NCBI RefSeq assembly: GCF_016056295.1
Contig: NZ_JAECZB010000067.1
Location: 62,001 to 126,000, forward strand
Reading direction: 5' to 3'
Source of the DNA: Atlanticothrix silvestris CENA357
GTDB taxonomy: Bacteria; Cyanobacteriota; Cyanobacteriia; Cyanobacteriales; Nostocaceae
Length of the DNA stretch: 64,000 nucleotides
Below, in pieces: positions 28,801-37,709 of the stretch (position 1 is its first letter; every line of letters begins with the position of its first letter). Both the position numbers and the translations under genes were made by a program. The notes under the pieces are model-generated. The model did not search any database. It was given only the letters and a program-made list of their open reading frames with translations, and was not told where the DNA came from.

Positions 28801-28995
28801 AAATTTAGTGCGGAGTATTTCATATCTATTAATAACTTTTTGGATAGATGACTCCAAAGAAGATAAGTTGATATCTCCTGTAATTTCTATCATAAGTTTC
28901 ACAATATATGCTTGGCGATCGCCTGCTTGTTGCAACTGCCATAAACGCTTTTGTTGTGGTGAAATTTGAAACCCTTCTATAGAAATATTTTGCAT
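25822..28995 (-). CDS. NRPS, interface domain-A(Asp)-PCP; second interface module
   Basis: 1057 residues. The N-terminal condensation-fold domain (FQISPQQKRLWQLQ) has LSAICGD near 125 where HHxxxDG should be, which marks an interface domain rather than a condensing one. The A domain (YTSGSTGKPKG about 582) has code DLTKIGHVGK, an almost exact match to the Asp consensus including His at position 322. PCP with FFELGGHSLL (about 973). The gene follows a TauD-like hydroxylase gene with a 16-bp gap, as expected for in-trans beta-hydroxylation of the PCP-bound Asp. The last 20 or so residues are basic (KRTAEAQRKQRGK) and are encoded by a dispersed repeat. They may also act as the docking tail for the PKS encoded next. 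Confidence 0.92.
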   Translation of the reverse strand: MQNISIEGFQISPQQKRLWQLQQAGDRQAYIVKLMIEITGDINLSSLESSIQKVINRYEILRTKFSTIKGMSVPLQVITENNDFQINKIQNYHSKPTIFNLENGSVLDISLTNFFQNKYILIITLSAICGDIISLHNLVQEIFTAYTVKELTNEPIQYADISAWQNELLVGKEAEIGKDYWHKQNIYHLIAGKLPSEQSSTKPLAFNPQAININLSPDLINNLAVLANEDAEKIATLLMSSWQILLSRLTGEIEIAIATCFDGRNYAELKPALGLLAKYIPVSCAFKEDSTFAEIWQQLNTKISEIEQWQDTFSWEDIDSQELFLPFAFDFNSQPHQYLADNITFTVQKQHACIERFKVKLSCWLKDNSLITELHYDANLFSQGDIERLAQQWQTLLSNAVKNPETNVGKLEILSPLERQQLLFEFNQTQSAAPPYQCIHHWFEAQARSTPNNIAVVFEDEKLTYQQLDTKANVVAQKLVSLGVKPETVVALYIERSLELAIGILGILKAGGAYLPLDPSLPPAAVAWRLHDAQVSVLLTQRHFVHLIDQNQVQVLCLDADIQLSNPQLHPVGSKNLAYIIYTSGSTGKPKGVAVEHRHLLNYLNGILEKLNLPISANFATVSTFAADLGNTAIFAALCTGGCLHIISSERATNPQALADYCSRYQIDCLKIVPSHLSALLSSEYAQQILPRQRLILGGEACNWELIELVRKYAPNCQIFNHYGPTETTVGVLTYAVPTNAKSGKVPLGRPLANTQIYLLDKYQQPVPIGVTGEIYIGGDSVARGYLNQPEMTSDRFIQNPFNHTPGARLYKTGDQARYLPDGNLEFVGRVDDQVKLHGFRVELGEITAVLSQHPSVREVVVVLREDNPGQKQLVAYIVTHQQTAIDVHELRSFLKQKLPEYMLPAHFVQLKNLPLTANGKVNRLELPAPDKVRPEIAAAYIPPRNEAERIIAEIWQEVLAVEKVGIYDNFFELGGHSLLIIQLSVKLQQKFNRNISANDIFQNPTINALAKYLSQTDNQQSSSLEQSHERAQMRQNFVKRTAEAQRKQRGKNKTNL
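25843..25879. repeat. Dispersed CTCTGCG-type repeat forming the 3' end of an NRPS gene
   Basis: This tract (CCTCTGTGCCTCTGCGGTTC core) looks like the dispersed repeat found between genes of many Nostocales; it is identified from memory. Here it is translated as the C-terminal tail of the interface-A-PCP protein. A related form (AACCGCCAAG and CGCCAAGAG units) occurs near 37626-37660. Confidence 0.6.
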
Positions 28996-29011
28996 ATTTT
29001 TTACACTATAT

Positions 29012-30025
29012 TTAATCCAAAGAATAAGGTTCAGCCATGCCTACCAAAACTTGTCTTGAACCAACAAAAGGCTGACGACCATGAGCAGTTAGCATATTAT
29101 CTAACATTAAAATATCACCTGCTTGCCAAGGAAACATCACTGCTTCTTGCCAATAGATTTCATTAATTTCTGCTAACACCGAATTTGCAATTTCTGAACC
29201 ATCTCCATAATAAGCATTACGAGGTAAATCTTCTGTCTTGACTATTGCAAGTAAAGACTCTCGCACCTCTGTTTTTAAACTAGATACATGAAATAGATGA
29301 GCTTGATTAAACCAAACCATATCACCTGTTTGAGGATGAATTGCAACTGCTTGACAAACTTGACGAGTTCTTAACTGATTTCCATCTGCTAACCATGCAA
29401 ATTCAATCCCCACATTCCGGCAATAGTTTTCTACCTCTGATTTTTGATTAGTTTGAAATACAGTTTCCCAATCTAAATCTAAACCTTGGCCATAATTACG
29501 GACATACATTACCTTTTTTTCAATAAATTCCTCTTTAATCTTTGGAGGAATACGTTGCCAAATTTTGCGACTATCAGCAATTGGAGTTTCTCCACCTTTC
29601 TCTGCAACCTCGACACAAAAGAAACCAATCTTCATTGGCCAACTGCTAGAATAGGCCATTTCATTGTGTAAAGGAATTGATTCTGCTGGTGGATATTCAG
29701 TAGATGTATATATCTTACCGCTAACTTGACTGCGAGGAGTTGAGCGATAAGAATATTCAATTAATTCGCTAGAAATCGCTTGAATACAAACTTGAAAATC
29801 TTCAGGATTGATTAAATTAAAGTTGCGAAATAAAATCCCACCATACTGGAATAATTGTGTTTCTAACCATTGACGATTGTTAGCAATCCAGGCTGCCAAA
29901 TCTATACCATCAACAGCAGGTTGAATGACTAACGGAAGTTTCTGCTCATTAATAAACTCCGTTTTGATGAGTTTTTCTGAAGAAACGATAATTGGTTTGC
30001 GTTTAATAGATTTTATATTCATCAT
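29012..30025 (-). CDS. TauD/TfdA-like Fe(II)/2-oxoglutarate dioxygenase, probable Asp beta-hydroxylase (second module)
   Basis: About 337 residues from ATG at 30025 (ATGATG, either is possible). A TTG at 30049 opens the frame but adds a hydrophobic stretch not seen in the paralogue at 46254. Iron ligands are visible as HNE (LHNEMAY, about residue 119) and a distal His in LTAHGRQPF. The 2-oxoglutarate-binding Arg is likely the one in GSRQVLVGM. The block GGETPIADSRKIW is typical of SyrP/AsnO-type hydroxylases of NRPS-bound amino acids, and AsnO also uses HxE. It lies between a C-terminated NRPS and the Asp-specific interface-A-PCP protein, so beta-hydroxylation of PCP-bound Asp docked through the interface domain is the expected role. 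Stereochemistry cannot be read. Confidence 0.88.
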   Translation of the reverse strand: MMNIKSIKRKPIIVSSEKLIKTEFINEQKLPLVIQPAVDGIDLAAWIANNRQWLETQLFQYGGILFRNFNLINPEDFQVCIQAISSELIEYSYRSTPRSQVSGKIYTSTEYPPAESIPLHNEMAYSSSWPMKIGFFCVEVAEKGGETPIADSRKIWQRIPPKIKEEFIEKKVMYVRNYGQGLDLDWETVFQTNQKSEVENYCRNVGIEFAWLADGNQLRTRQVCQAVAIHPQTGDMVWFNQAHLFHVSSLKTEVRESLLAIVKTEDLPRNAYYGDGSEIANSVLAEINEIYWQEAVMFPWQAGDILMLDNMLTAHGRQPFVGSRQVLVGMAEPYSLD

Positions 30026-30057
30026 AAATATGAACCATAAAAAAGACAAAAAGAAAA

Positions 30058-33000
30058 TTATTGACTGATTCCGGTAATAGTTTTACGAGTAATTTGTCCT
30101 AATTTTTTACGACTTACTTGTTTAAATTCTTTATTTTTGAGTATTTGTTGTTGTTTTTCAGATTCATCTAAAATTTGTACTAATTGAGCCAGTTTAATTT
30201 CTGGTTGTTGTACAACTGTAGCTAGCAGAGTTTCTAGAAGTTCTGCCATTCGAGCAATAGTTGACGCATTGAACAAATCCTTTTTGTACTCAAAAAAACC
30301 TTTAATTCCCTCTGGCGTTTCTGATAAATCCAGTTTTAAATCATGCCGCACTGTGCCACTTTCAGTATCTAATAGTTTCAGATCGAGTTCAGGCAATTGA
30401 AAAGTTGACATGGGAGCATTTTGCAAAACAAACCACACCTGGAAAAAGGGTGTATGATTTAAGCTGCGTTCTGGCTGTAGTTCTGCGACTAATTTTTCAA
30501 ACGGCAAATCTTGGTGAGTGTATGCACCTAAAGCAACTTCCCGCACCCGTCGCAATAACTCTTCAAAACTGGGATTATCTACAAGATTTGTCCGTAGTAC
30601 TAAAGTATTGACAAAGAAACCAATCAAACCTTCAACTTCGCGCCGATTACGGTTGGCGATGGGTGAACCTACAAGGATGTCTTCCTGCGCTGTGTAGTGA
30701 TGCAGTAGGACGTTGAACGCTGTTAACAAGGTCATAAACAGGGTGACACCAGTTTTCTGACTCAAGAATTTCAAAGATTGGGAAAGTGTGGGAGAAAGGG
30801 TCAATGAATGTTTTGCACCAATGGCGGTTTGCAATGCTGAACGAGGTTGGTCTGTGGGCAATTCGAGTATGCTGTTCGCGCCTGCTAGTTGTTGTTTCCA
30901 GTAACTAAGTTGAGTATCGAATAATTCTGTTTGTAGTTGCTGCTGTTGCCACACAGCATAGTCTGCATACTGAATCTCTAACTCTGGCAGACATTGCATA
31001 CTTGCAGGATGATTTTGTTGGTTTTGTGGGATAGGCATCTTGCCCATCCCACAAGAATCATCTTTTGTTTCAGCAACGCCCTCTGGTAATGTCGTAGGCT
31101 GGTTATTGACAAAAGCTTCGTAAAGTACGGACATTTCCCGAATTAACACTCCAGCTGACCAGCCATCAGAAATGATGTGGTGCATTGTTACTAGCAAAAG
31201 ATGCTCTTGGCTACTGAGGCGTAATAAAACCAGTCGTAGCAAAGGGGTGCGTGTGAGGTCAAAGGGTTGCTGGTCATTTTCCAAGGCTAACTGGCGGATT
31301 TGTGCCTCACGTTCGATTGCTGGTATATCTTGTAAATCGACTATGGGCAAGCATAAGGTTAGCTGGGGAAGAATTTTTTGCACTGGTTTCCCATCTGAGA
31401 GTGCGAAGCATGTCCGCAAAATTTCATGCCGTCGGATAATTTCATTGATGCAATTTTCCAAAGCTGTAATATTGAGCCGCCCTTGCAACAGTAGGGTATT
31501 TGAGCCATTGTAGGCAGTGGAACTGGGGTCTAATTGTTGGAGAAACCAGAGCCGCTGCTGGGAAAATGATAGAGGTAAGTCCTTATCTCTAGGAACGCGG
31601 GTGATGGGGACAGACTGCCCAAGTTGCTTGCTAGTCATCGCTGCTTCAATATCAATAGCTAGTGCTGCAACCGTGGGGGATTCAAATAAGCGACGTAAGG
31701 GAATATCTATCTGAAAAACTTGGCGGACTCGTAACATTAGACGAGTAGCGAGGAGTGAGTGTCCACCTAGTTCAAAGAAATTGTGATGTAAGCCTACTTG
31801 CTGAACAGGAGGCAGGGAGAAAGGGGGAACTTCCTCTGCTCCTTTGCTGTGAATACTTAATATTTCTGTCCAGATACTAGCCAGCATTTCCTCTATGGGG
31901 GTGGCAAGACGAGTTGGGGTGCTTTCTGGGGTTAAGTCGGGTGCAGGTAGAGCTTTTCTGTCTATTTTGCCATTGGGTGTGAGTGGTAGTTTCTCTAGGA
32001 AAACAACAGCCGTTGGCAGCATATAATGAGGCAATTTTGACTGTAAAAATGCCCTTAGCTCTGATGTGGTGACTATTTGCTGTGGCTGAAGGACTGTGTA
32101 AGCAATTAAGTTGTCTTCTCGAAGTACGACTACTGCTTGCTGTACGGCTGGATGTGTAGATAAAACTGCTTCAATTTCCCCTAACTCAATGCGGAAGCCT
32201 CGCAGTTTGACTTGATTGTCAATCCGACCAATGTATTCTATATTTGCATCTGGGCGATAGCGTGCTAAGTCTCCTGTTTTGTAAAGCCGTTCACCTCCTT
32301 GAAAGGGGTGAGGAATAAACTGAGCATCTGTCAATTCTGGACGGTTGAGATAACCAAGGGCTAATCCCGCACCGCCAATATGTAATTCGCCAGGTACGCC
32401 CACAGGGGCTAGCTGCTGATGTGCGTCGAGGATGTAAAATTGAGTGTTAGCGATCGCTTTTCCAATAGGAATAATGCTATCTTGTCGTTCGTTGATATCG
32501 CTGTTTTCGACTTTGTGAACTGCTGCCCAAATTGTCGCTTCGGTAGGGCCGTATAAATTCCAAACTTCCTCACCCCGTGTTAATAACTGTTGGGCGAGGG
32601 AACAATCTAAAGCTTCACCACCACAGAGGATTTTTAATTGGTCGCTACCTTGCCAACCAGCCGCTAACAATAGTCGCCAAGTTGCTGGTGTGGCCTGCAT
32701 GACTGTAATTTGCTCATGGGTGAGTTTGGCTAACAGTTGCATCCCATCAGCTGCTTCTTCTCGACTAGCCACTATTAAACAAGCGCCAGTAATTAACGGC
32801 AGATATATTTCGAGGGCGGCGATATCAAAAGATAATGTGGTGACTCCTAACAGCACATCTTCTGGAGTTAGTCCCAATGTTGGACGCATTGCACCCAGGA
32901 AATTTACTAAGGCGCTGTGTGGTATTTGTACGCCTTTGGGTTTACCTGTGGAGCCGGAAGTATAAATGATATATGCTAAATTCTCACCTGTAATCTCACT

Positions 33001-34929
33001 TCTGGGATTATCTGTATTGTGTTGAGCAATTTCCTGCCAGTCTGTATCTAAGCAAACGACTTGGGCTTGATGTTGGGGCAAGGTGGCGACTAAATTAGAC
33101 TGAGTTAACAGCACCGGAACTTGAGCATCTTCTAACATGAATGCCAAGCGGGCTGTGGGATATGCCGGGTCAAGGGGTATGTATGCGCCACCTGCTTTGA
33201 GTATGCCCAACAGTCCGACGACCATATCTAAGGAACGCTCAACACAGATACCCACAAGTACTTCTGGCTTGACTCCCACCGATTGCAGATAATGGGCTAG
33301 TTGATTGGCTCGCTCGTTCAGTTGTTGGTAGGTTAATTTTTGCTCATCAAATACAACAGCTACAGCATCCGGTGTTTTCTCTACTTGCGCCTCAAATAAT
33401 TGCTGGATGCACTGACAATCACAGAAGTCTGTTTGAGTGCTGTTCCATAGCAATAGTTGCTGTTGCTCATCTGGGGTAAGCAGTGGTAAATCTGATAAGC
33501 GTTGTTGGGGATTGGTGACAATACCTGTTAATAGAGTCTGGAAATGCCCTAACATTCGACTAATGGTAGTGGCATCAAACAAATCGCTGTTATATTCCAA
33601 TATTCCTGTGAGTCCCTGGTCGGTGTCTTCTAGGGACATGGTTAAATCAAATTTGGCTGTGTTGCTATGAATTTGCAAGCGTTTGAGCATTAACCCAGGC
33701 AATACCAAAGCCTGCATCGGGTCAGGTAGCAAGACAAACATTACTTGGAATAACGGACTATGGTTAAGATGTCGCTCTGGTTGCAGTTCTTCTACTAGCA
33801 CCTCAAAAGGTAATTCTTCGTGAGTGTATGCTTCTAAAGCTACCTGTTGTACTCGCACCAGCAATTCCAAAAAACTGGGATTTCCTGATAAATCGGTACG
33901 TAGTGCCAAAGCATTGACAAAAAACCCAATTAGTCCTTGCACTTCGGTGCGGTTACGGTTGGCGATGGGAGAGCCGATGGTGATATCTTCTTGCCCAGTG
34001 TAGCGATAGAGCAGAGTTTGCCATGCAGCCAGTAAGGTCATGAATAGCGAGACATTTTGCTGCTGACTAAGAAACTTGAGTTTTTGAGTAAGACTGGCTG
34101 ACAACTTCACAGACTCGATAGCACCCCGAAAGCTTTGTACAGGAGGACGGGGGTGGTCGGTGGGCAAGTCTAAAACTGCGGCTGCACCTATTAATTTTTG
34201 TCGCCAATACGTTAGTTGTTTTTCTCGAATTTCTCCTTGTAGCCACTGATGTTGCCAGAGGGCAAAGTCTGCATACTGAATAGGAAGTTCTGGTAATGGC
34301 GATGGTTTACCTTGAGAGTAAGCGTCGTAAAGAGCCGCAAATTCGCGAATCATCACACGCATCGACCAACCATCAGAAACAATGTGGTGCATGACAAGCA
34401 CCAGCACGTGTTCTTGTTCGCCAAGCTGTAATAATATTGCCCGTAGTAATAAGTCTGTAGTTAAATCAAATGGTTTTTGAGATGTTTGCTCTTGCCATCG
34501 CTTGACTTCGCGCCATTGCAATTCTGATGGTAAATGGCTGAGGTTAATCAGGGGAATTTCTAAAGTCAAGTTGGGAGCGATAACTTGCACTGGTTGTTCC
34601 CCGTGCATAGTAAAGGTGGTGTGTAGAACTTCGTGGCGGTGAATAATTTCATTGATACTACGGTTTAATGCCTCGACATTTAGCCATCCCGTCAACTGCA
34701 CGGCTACGGGTTGGTTGTATGTGGCACTTTTGGGGTCTAGCTGATGGAGAAACCATAACCGTTGTTGAGCAAAGGAAAGAGGAACAGATTGATTATGCGG
34801 ACGTTTGGGAATAGTTTGCTCTGAAGAATCAGCAGCAAATTTACCCTGTAGCCGTTTTTCTAATAGCGCACGTTTGGCAAGTGAAAGTTGCGATCGCCGT
34901 TCTGTAATTTCCGCTTTTTTTCCGTCCAT
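30058..34929 (-). CDS. NRPS, C-A(Gly)-PCP-C
   Basis: 1623 residues. First C domain with MHHIVSDG (about 184). A domain with YTSGSTGKPKG (about 656) and code DILQLGLIWK, identical to the published Gly consensus. PCP with FFELGGHSLLATR (about 1054). Second C domain with MHHIISDG (about 1251), whose acceptor is the interface-A-PCP protein at 25822-28995. The C-terminal tail (NKEFKQVSRKKLGQITRK) is basic and resembles those of the two other proteins that end in C. Two repeat-derived insertions are read in frame: about 18 residues just before the PCP (31801-31850), and about 30 residues in the second C domain between TTLPE and LPELEIQYADYAVW (about residues 1283-1313). Both keep the frame. Confidence 0.93.
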   Translation of the reverse strand: MDGKKAEITERRSQLSLAKRALLEKRLQGKFAADSSEQTIPKRPHNQSVPLSFAQQRLWFLHQLDPKSATYNQPVAVQLTGWLNVEALNRSINEIIHRHEVLHTTFTMHGEQPVQVIAPNLTLEIPLINLSHLPSELQWREVKRWQEQTSQKPFDLTTDLLLRAILLQLGEQEHVLVLVMHHIVSDGWSMRVMIREFAALYDAYSQGKPSPLPELPIQYADFALWQHQWLQGEIREKQLTYWRQKLIGAAAVLDLPTDHPRPPVQSFRGAIESVKLSASLTQKLKFLSQQQNVSLFMTLLAAWQTLLYRYTGQEDITIGSPIANRNRTEVQGLIGFFVNALALRTDLSGNPSFLELLVRVQQVALEAYTHEELPFEVLVEELQPERHLNHSPLFQVMFVLLPDPMQALVLPGLMLKRLQIHSNTAKFDLTMSLEDTDQGLTGILEYNSDLFDATTISRMLGHFQTLLTGIVTNPQQRLSDLPLLTPDEQQQLLLWNSTQTDFCDCQCIQQLFEAQVEKTPDAVAVVFDEQKLTYQQLNERANQLAHYLQSVGVKPEVLVGICVERSLDMVVGLLGILKAGGAYIPLDPAYPTARLAFMLEDAQVPVLLTQSNLVATLPQHQAQVVCLDTDWQEIAQHNTDNPRSEITGENLAYIIYTSGSTGKPKGVQIPHSALVNFLGAMRPTLGLTPEDVLLGVTTLSFDIAALEIYLPLITGACLIVASREEAADGMQLLAKLTHEQITVMQATPATWRLLLAAGWQGSDQLKILCGGEALDCSLAQQLLTRGEEVWNLYGPTEATIWAAVHKVENSDINERQDSIIPIGKAIANTQFYILDAHQQLAPVGVPGELHIGGAGLALGYLNRPELTDAQFIPHPFQGGERLYKTGDLARYRPDANIEYIGRIDNQVKLRGFRIELGEIEAVLSTHPAVQQAVVVLREDNLIAYTVLQPQQIVTTSELRAFLQSKLPHYMLPTAVVFLEKLPLTPNGKIDRKALPAPDLTPESTPTRLATPIEEMLASIWTEILSIHSKGAEEVPPFSLPPVQQVGLHHNFFELGGHSLLATRLMLRVRQVFQIDIPLRRLFESPTVAALAIDIEAAMTSKQLGQSVPITRVPRDKDLPLSFSQQRLWFLQQLDPSSTAYNGSNTLLLQGRLNITALENCINEIIRRHEILRTCFALSDGKPVQKILPQLTLCLPIVDLQDIPAIEREAQIRQLALENDQQPFDLTRTPLLRLVLLRLSSQEHLLLVTMHHIISDGWSAGVLIREMSVLYEAFVNNQPTTLPEGVAETKDDSCGMGKMPIPQNQQNHPASMQCLPELEIQYADYAVWQQQQLQTELFDTQLSYWKQQLAGANSILELPTDQPRSALQTAIGAKHSLTLSPTLSQSLKFLSQKTGVTLFMTLLTAFNVLLHHYTAQEDILVGSPIANRNRREVEGLIGFFVNTLVLRTNLVDNPSFEELLRRVREVALGAYTHQDLPFEKLVAELQPERSLNHTPFFQVWFVLQNAPMSTFQLPELDLKLLDTESGTVRHDLKLDLSETPEGIKGFFEYKKDLFNASTIARMAELLETLLATVVQQPEIKLAQLVQILDESEKQQQILKNKEFKQVSRKKLGQITRKTITGISQ
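31025..31053. repeat. Palindromic dispersed repeat inserted in frame in a C domain
   Basis: An imperfect 29-bp palindrome (TGTGGGAT...ATCCCACA) of the kind scattered between genes in Nostoc genomes. Here it lies inside the coding sequence for the second C domain of the Gly protein, in a loop before the conserved IQYADYAVWQ segment. Confidence 0.75.
31801..31850. repeat. Purine/pyrimidine-biased insertion before a PCP domain
   Basis: GGAGGCAGGGAGAAAGGGGG and CCTCTGCTCC-like words here resemble the CCCCTGCTC-type dispersed tracts at 8959-8982 and 41239-41320. They encode about 18 extra residues (SKGAEEVPPFSLPP) between the usual EIL and GLHHNFFELGG of the carrier domain. Confidence 0.5.
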
Positions 34930-34953
34930 AATGCCCCCTACTCAACATTATTC

Positions 34954-36024
34954 CTAATGTAAAATCTCAACTTTCACGTAATCGGGAAAGGATTGAATGC
35001 GAGTTAAATCGTTTTCTAAAATTACTAAATCACCGTCTTTTCCAATTTCTTTAAATCCAGCAAATTTGTACGCAACATACATCATGCGATTGCGATTATT
35101 GGGTAAAAATTCTGCACATAAACGAGCATGATTTGTTTTAGCCAAATTCATTATATGGTTGAGCATAATTGTGCCGACACCTCTGGACATAACTCGGCAT
35201 GACATCAGCAACAGTTTAATTGTCCACAGGCTAGCTTGACATTCTATTAGTGCTAACCCGATTTTGCCGTAACTGCCATATTTGTCATCTAAACTGGCAA
35301 TTAATAATTTGTGTTGTGCTGATTGACGAAAATAATTGAGTTCATCATAAGAATATGTATAACCAGTTGTATTTAATTGATTGGTTCTTTGGGTTAATTC
35401 TTCTGCTCTTTGTAAATCTTCTGTTTGGGCTGTGGATATAGTAAAAGACATTTGCAGCGTGGCTAGAAATTCCTCTGATGTGCCGACAAACTCTGTTTCT
35501 GCATTTTGACGCTGAATATCGCTTAGGTACATTAACCTTCTCTGGCGAGAATCTGCTGTTATAAAACGCGGATTCATCGCTGGCATATCTAATAATTTTG
35601 CCAATTCTGAGGCATTGATACAGGAAATTTCTGGTAGAGAAAATTTGACTTCTTCTAGTTCAAATAACTGGTCATCAATAAAAGCGATCGCATCCAAACC
35701 AATATTGATTATTTTAGCGATTTCTTGCAAAGAACTAGATTTAGAATTCCAGTTAATTTGGGGATATAAAAAATAATCTTGTAAGCCCAATTCTACCAGT
35801 TTATTCATTGCTATGTCATAATCATTCTTGCTAGCAATGGATTGTAAGATACCTCTGCTATCTAAAGTATGGATAATATCAATGATATTTCCGCGCAAGT
35901 CAACTTGCTTATCTTCTAATAACACACCATGCCATAAGGTATTATCTAAATCCCAGACTACGCATTTAATGATTTGTTTTTCTACTGATTGTTGTCGAAC
36001 TAATTCATTGGGAATATTAATCAT
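34954..36024 (-). CDS. FkbH-like HAD-family glyceryl-ACP synthase
   Basis: 356 residues. HAD motif I is clear (VVWDLDNTLWHGVLLED), a late acidic motif is FIDDQLFELEEV, and the C-terminal part has the GNAT-like region usual for FkbH. Known FkbH/ZmaN-type enzymes take the glyceryl unit from 1,3-bisphosphoglycerate, remove the phosphate and load glyceryl onto a dedicated ACP, the first step to hydroxymalonyl- or methoxymalonyl-ACP. The neighbours supply the rest: acyl-CoA dehydrogenase (2 bp away), ACP and 3-hydroxyacyl-CoA dehydrogenase. The length fits the family. It sits between the PKS with a fused methyltransferase and the Gly module. Confidence 0.88.
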   Translation of the reverse strand: MINIPNELVRQQSVEKQIIKCVVWDLDNTLWHGVLLEDKQVDLRGNIIDIIHTLDSRGILQSIASKNDYDIAMNKLVELGLQDYFLYPQINWNSKSSSLQEIAKIINIGLDAIAFIDDQLFELEEVKFSLPEISCINASELAKLLDMPAMNPRFITADSRQRRLMYLSDIQRQNAETEFVGTSEEFLATLQMSFTISTAQTEDLQRAEELTQRTNQLNTTGYTYSYDELNYFRQSAQHKLLIASLDDKYGSYGKIGLALIECQASLWTIKLLLMSCRVMSRGVGTIMLNHIMNLAKTNHARLCAEFLPNNRNRMMYVAYKFAGFKEIGKDGDLVILENDLTRIQSFPDYVKVEILH

Positions 36025-36026
36025 TT

Positions 36027-37211
36027 TTACATCCTTGCCACTAACTTTGGAGCCATCAGAGACTGAACAGGTTGTGACAAATATTCTTGATAGGCGTAGT
36101 CGGCGATCGCAATTTGTTGAATTTGCGTACTACCTTCAATAATTTCCATGATTTTGGCATCGCGGAGATATCTTTCTACAGGATATTCACTACTACAACC
36201 ATTACCACCGTGAATTTGTACCGCATCATTAGCTATTTTCGTAGCCGTGGTGGATGCGAAATATTTAGCTATAGAAGTTTCAGTAATTGAACGAGGATCA
36301 CCAATATCTTTGAGATAACCAGCTTGATAACATAGCAATCTGGCTGCTTTGAGATTAGTTAGCATCTCTGTAATCATTTGCCGAATTAATTGATGTTCTT
36401 TGAGATAAACACCAAATTGCTGGCGTTGATTTGTATATTGAATGCAGGCTTCTAAAGAAGCTTGAGCAATCCCTATACAACCCCAAGCAACACTGTATCT
36501 GCCATAATCTAATGCAGTAGCAGCTACATGAGAAAAACCAAAACCGACGCGTCCCACTAAATTTTCTTGGGGAATGCAGCATTCTTCAAAGTGCAATTCA
36601 GCTAACATCGAAGCTTTTACGCCTAGCATTCCAGAAATTGGTTTAATCACCAATCCGGGGGTATTTTTTGCAACTAAAAAAGCTGAAGATTGACCAGCAT
36701 ATTGAGCAAATACTAAAAAAATATCAGCAACTTGTCCGTAGGTAATCCATTTTTTTTGCCCATTCAATATAAAAACATTATCTACTAATTTGGCTGTTGT
36801 TTCTACACTTTTAGCATCACTGCCAACATTTGGTTCGCTTAAGGCAAAAGCAGCGATAACTTTACCTGATGCTAATTTGGGTAGCCAATTTTCTTTTTGT
36901 GATTTGCTTCCCCATTTATACATTGCCTGGGAAACCATACTATGAACTGTTAACAAACTTCGTAAAGAAGAACAACCACGACCGATTTCTTCGTTCAATA
37001 GACCGAAGGTAATCATGTCCATTTCTTTGCCGTTGAATTGTCGAGGTAGTATGGCTGATAAAACGCCTTTTTGGGCTAATTTATCAATTAAATGTTTAGG
37101 GGTATGTTCCTGGCGATCGCATCCACTGGCATAAGGAATAATTTCTTGCTCAACGAATTTTCTAAACTCAGCTTGAGCGTTTTTTTGTTGGTCATTTAGT
37201 TCTAGTTGCAT
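36027..37211 (-). CDS. Acyl-CoA dehydrogenase, FkbI-type (hydroxymalonyl-ACP pathway)
   Basis: 394 residues with typical ACAD features: FALSEPNVGSD, WITYGQVADIF, ALDYGRYSVAWG, NQRQQFG and the C-terminal VERYLRDAKIMEIIEGSTQIQQ with the probable catalytic Glu. In methoxymalonyl and hydroxymalonyl pathways (FkbI, ZmaE) such an FAD enzyme acts on the ACP-bound C3 unit rather than on fatty acyl-CoA. The gene lies 3 bp from the ACP gene and 2 bp from the fkbH-like gene, so the three are translated together. An unrelated fatty acid role is unlikely given this setting. Confidence 0.87.
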   Translation of the reverse strand: MQLELNDQQKNAQAEFRKFVEQEIIPYASGCDRQEHTPKHLIDKLAQKGVLSAILPRQFNGKEMDMITFGLLNEEIGRGCSSLRSLLTVHSMVSQAMYKWGSKSQKENWLPKLASGKVIAAFALSEPNVGSDAKSVETTAKLVDNVFILNGQKKWITYGQVADIFLVFAQYAGQSSAFLVAKNTPGLVIKPISGMLGVKASMLAELHFEECCIPQENLVGRVGFGFSHVAATALDYGRYSVAWGCIGIAQASLEACIQYTNQRQQFGVYLKEHQLIRQMITEMLTNLKAARLLCYQAGYLKDIGDPRSITETSIAKYFASTTATKIANDAVQIHGGNGCSSEYPVERYLRDAKIMEIIEGSTQIQQIAIADYAYQEYLSQPVQSLMAPKLVARM

Positions 37212-37214
37212 TGT

Positions 37215-37466
37215 TTAATTAGAGGCGAATAAGGCTGTTTTACGTTCTACGAGTTTGGTAATAGCATTGATAGTGCGGAAATTTTCAAAATCTAAGTCTT
37301 CATTATCGATAGAAATTTGAAATTGTTGTTCAACAAACAACACTAATTGCATGGCAAACATCGAGTTGACGAATCCTAGAGAAAAAATATCTTCATCCGG
37401 CTGTAAGTCATGATTGCCGAAAAATTTAGAAAGAAATGCTTTGATTTGGGTTTGAATTTCTGCCAT
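37215..37466 (-). CDS. Free-standing acyl carrier protein, FkbJ-type
   Basis: 83 residues. It is acidic and helical with the 4'-phosphopantetheine attachment segment GFVNSMFAMQLV, where the serine is the likely attachment site (around residue 33). The usual DSL motif is NSM here. The following VEQQFQISIDNEDLDFENFRTINAI matches ACP helix II/III. Sandwiched between the acyl-CoA dehydrogenase and the 3-hydroxyacyl-CoA dehydrogenase genes, it is the probable carrier on which glyceryl is oxidised to hydroxymalonyl for transfer to the PKS AT domain at 38641-42630. Confidence 0.88.
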   Translation of the reverse strand: MAEIQTQIKAFLSKFFGNHDLQPDEDIFSLGFVNSMFAMQLVLFVEQQFQISIDNEDLDFENFRTINAITKLVERKTALFASN

Positions 37467-37709
37467 ATTTTATCAACTTTTGTTGACTGTTGACTGTTGA
37501 TTAACTTATTTCATTGATATAGCGGTTTCCGACCTAGTGAAGTACATTTTCAAAGCTATTAACCGTGTTAAACAAGATTTTGATTTACCTTATACTAATT
37601 CTCTATGAAGATGCATAGAATATTAAACGAACCGCCAAGTACGCCAAGAGCGCCAAGAATAGAGAGTTACTCATTTAGTGCAGCTTCACATTAAATTGGT
37701 ATTAGTTAC
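37467..37709. other. Repeat-rich gap between the ACP and 3-hydroxyacyl-CoA dehydrogenase genes
   Basis: 243 bp without a gene. It holds three heptamers GTTGACT/GTTGATT (37482-37502), an AGCGGTTTCCGACC tract and an AACCGCCAAG/CGCCAAGAG block (about 37626-37660), all apparently of dispersed Nostocales repeat types. No convincing promoter or terminator was seen. Confidence 0.6.

Noticed and set aside
29012-30049. TTG start at 30049 for the second TauD-like gene
   Set aside because: The added residues are hydrophobic and absent from the paralogue at 46254; ATG at 30025 fits better.
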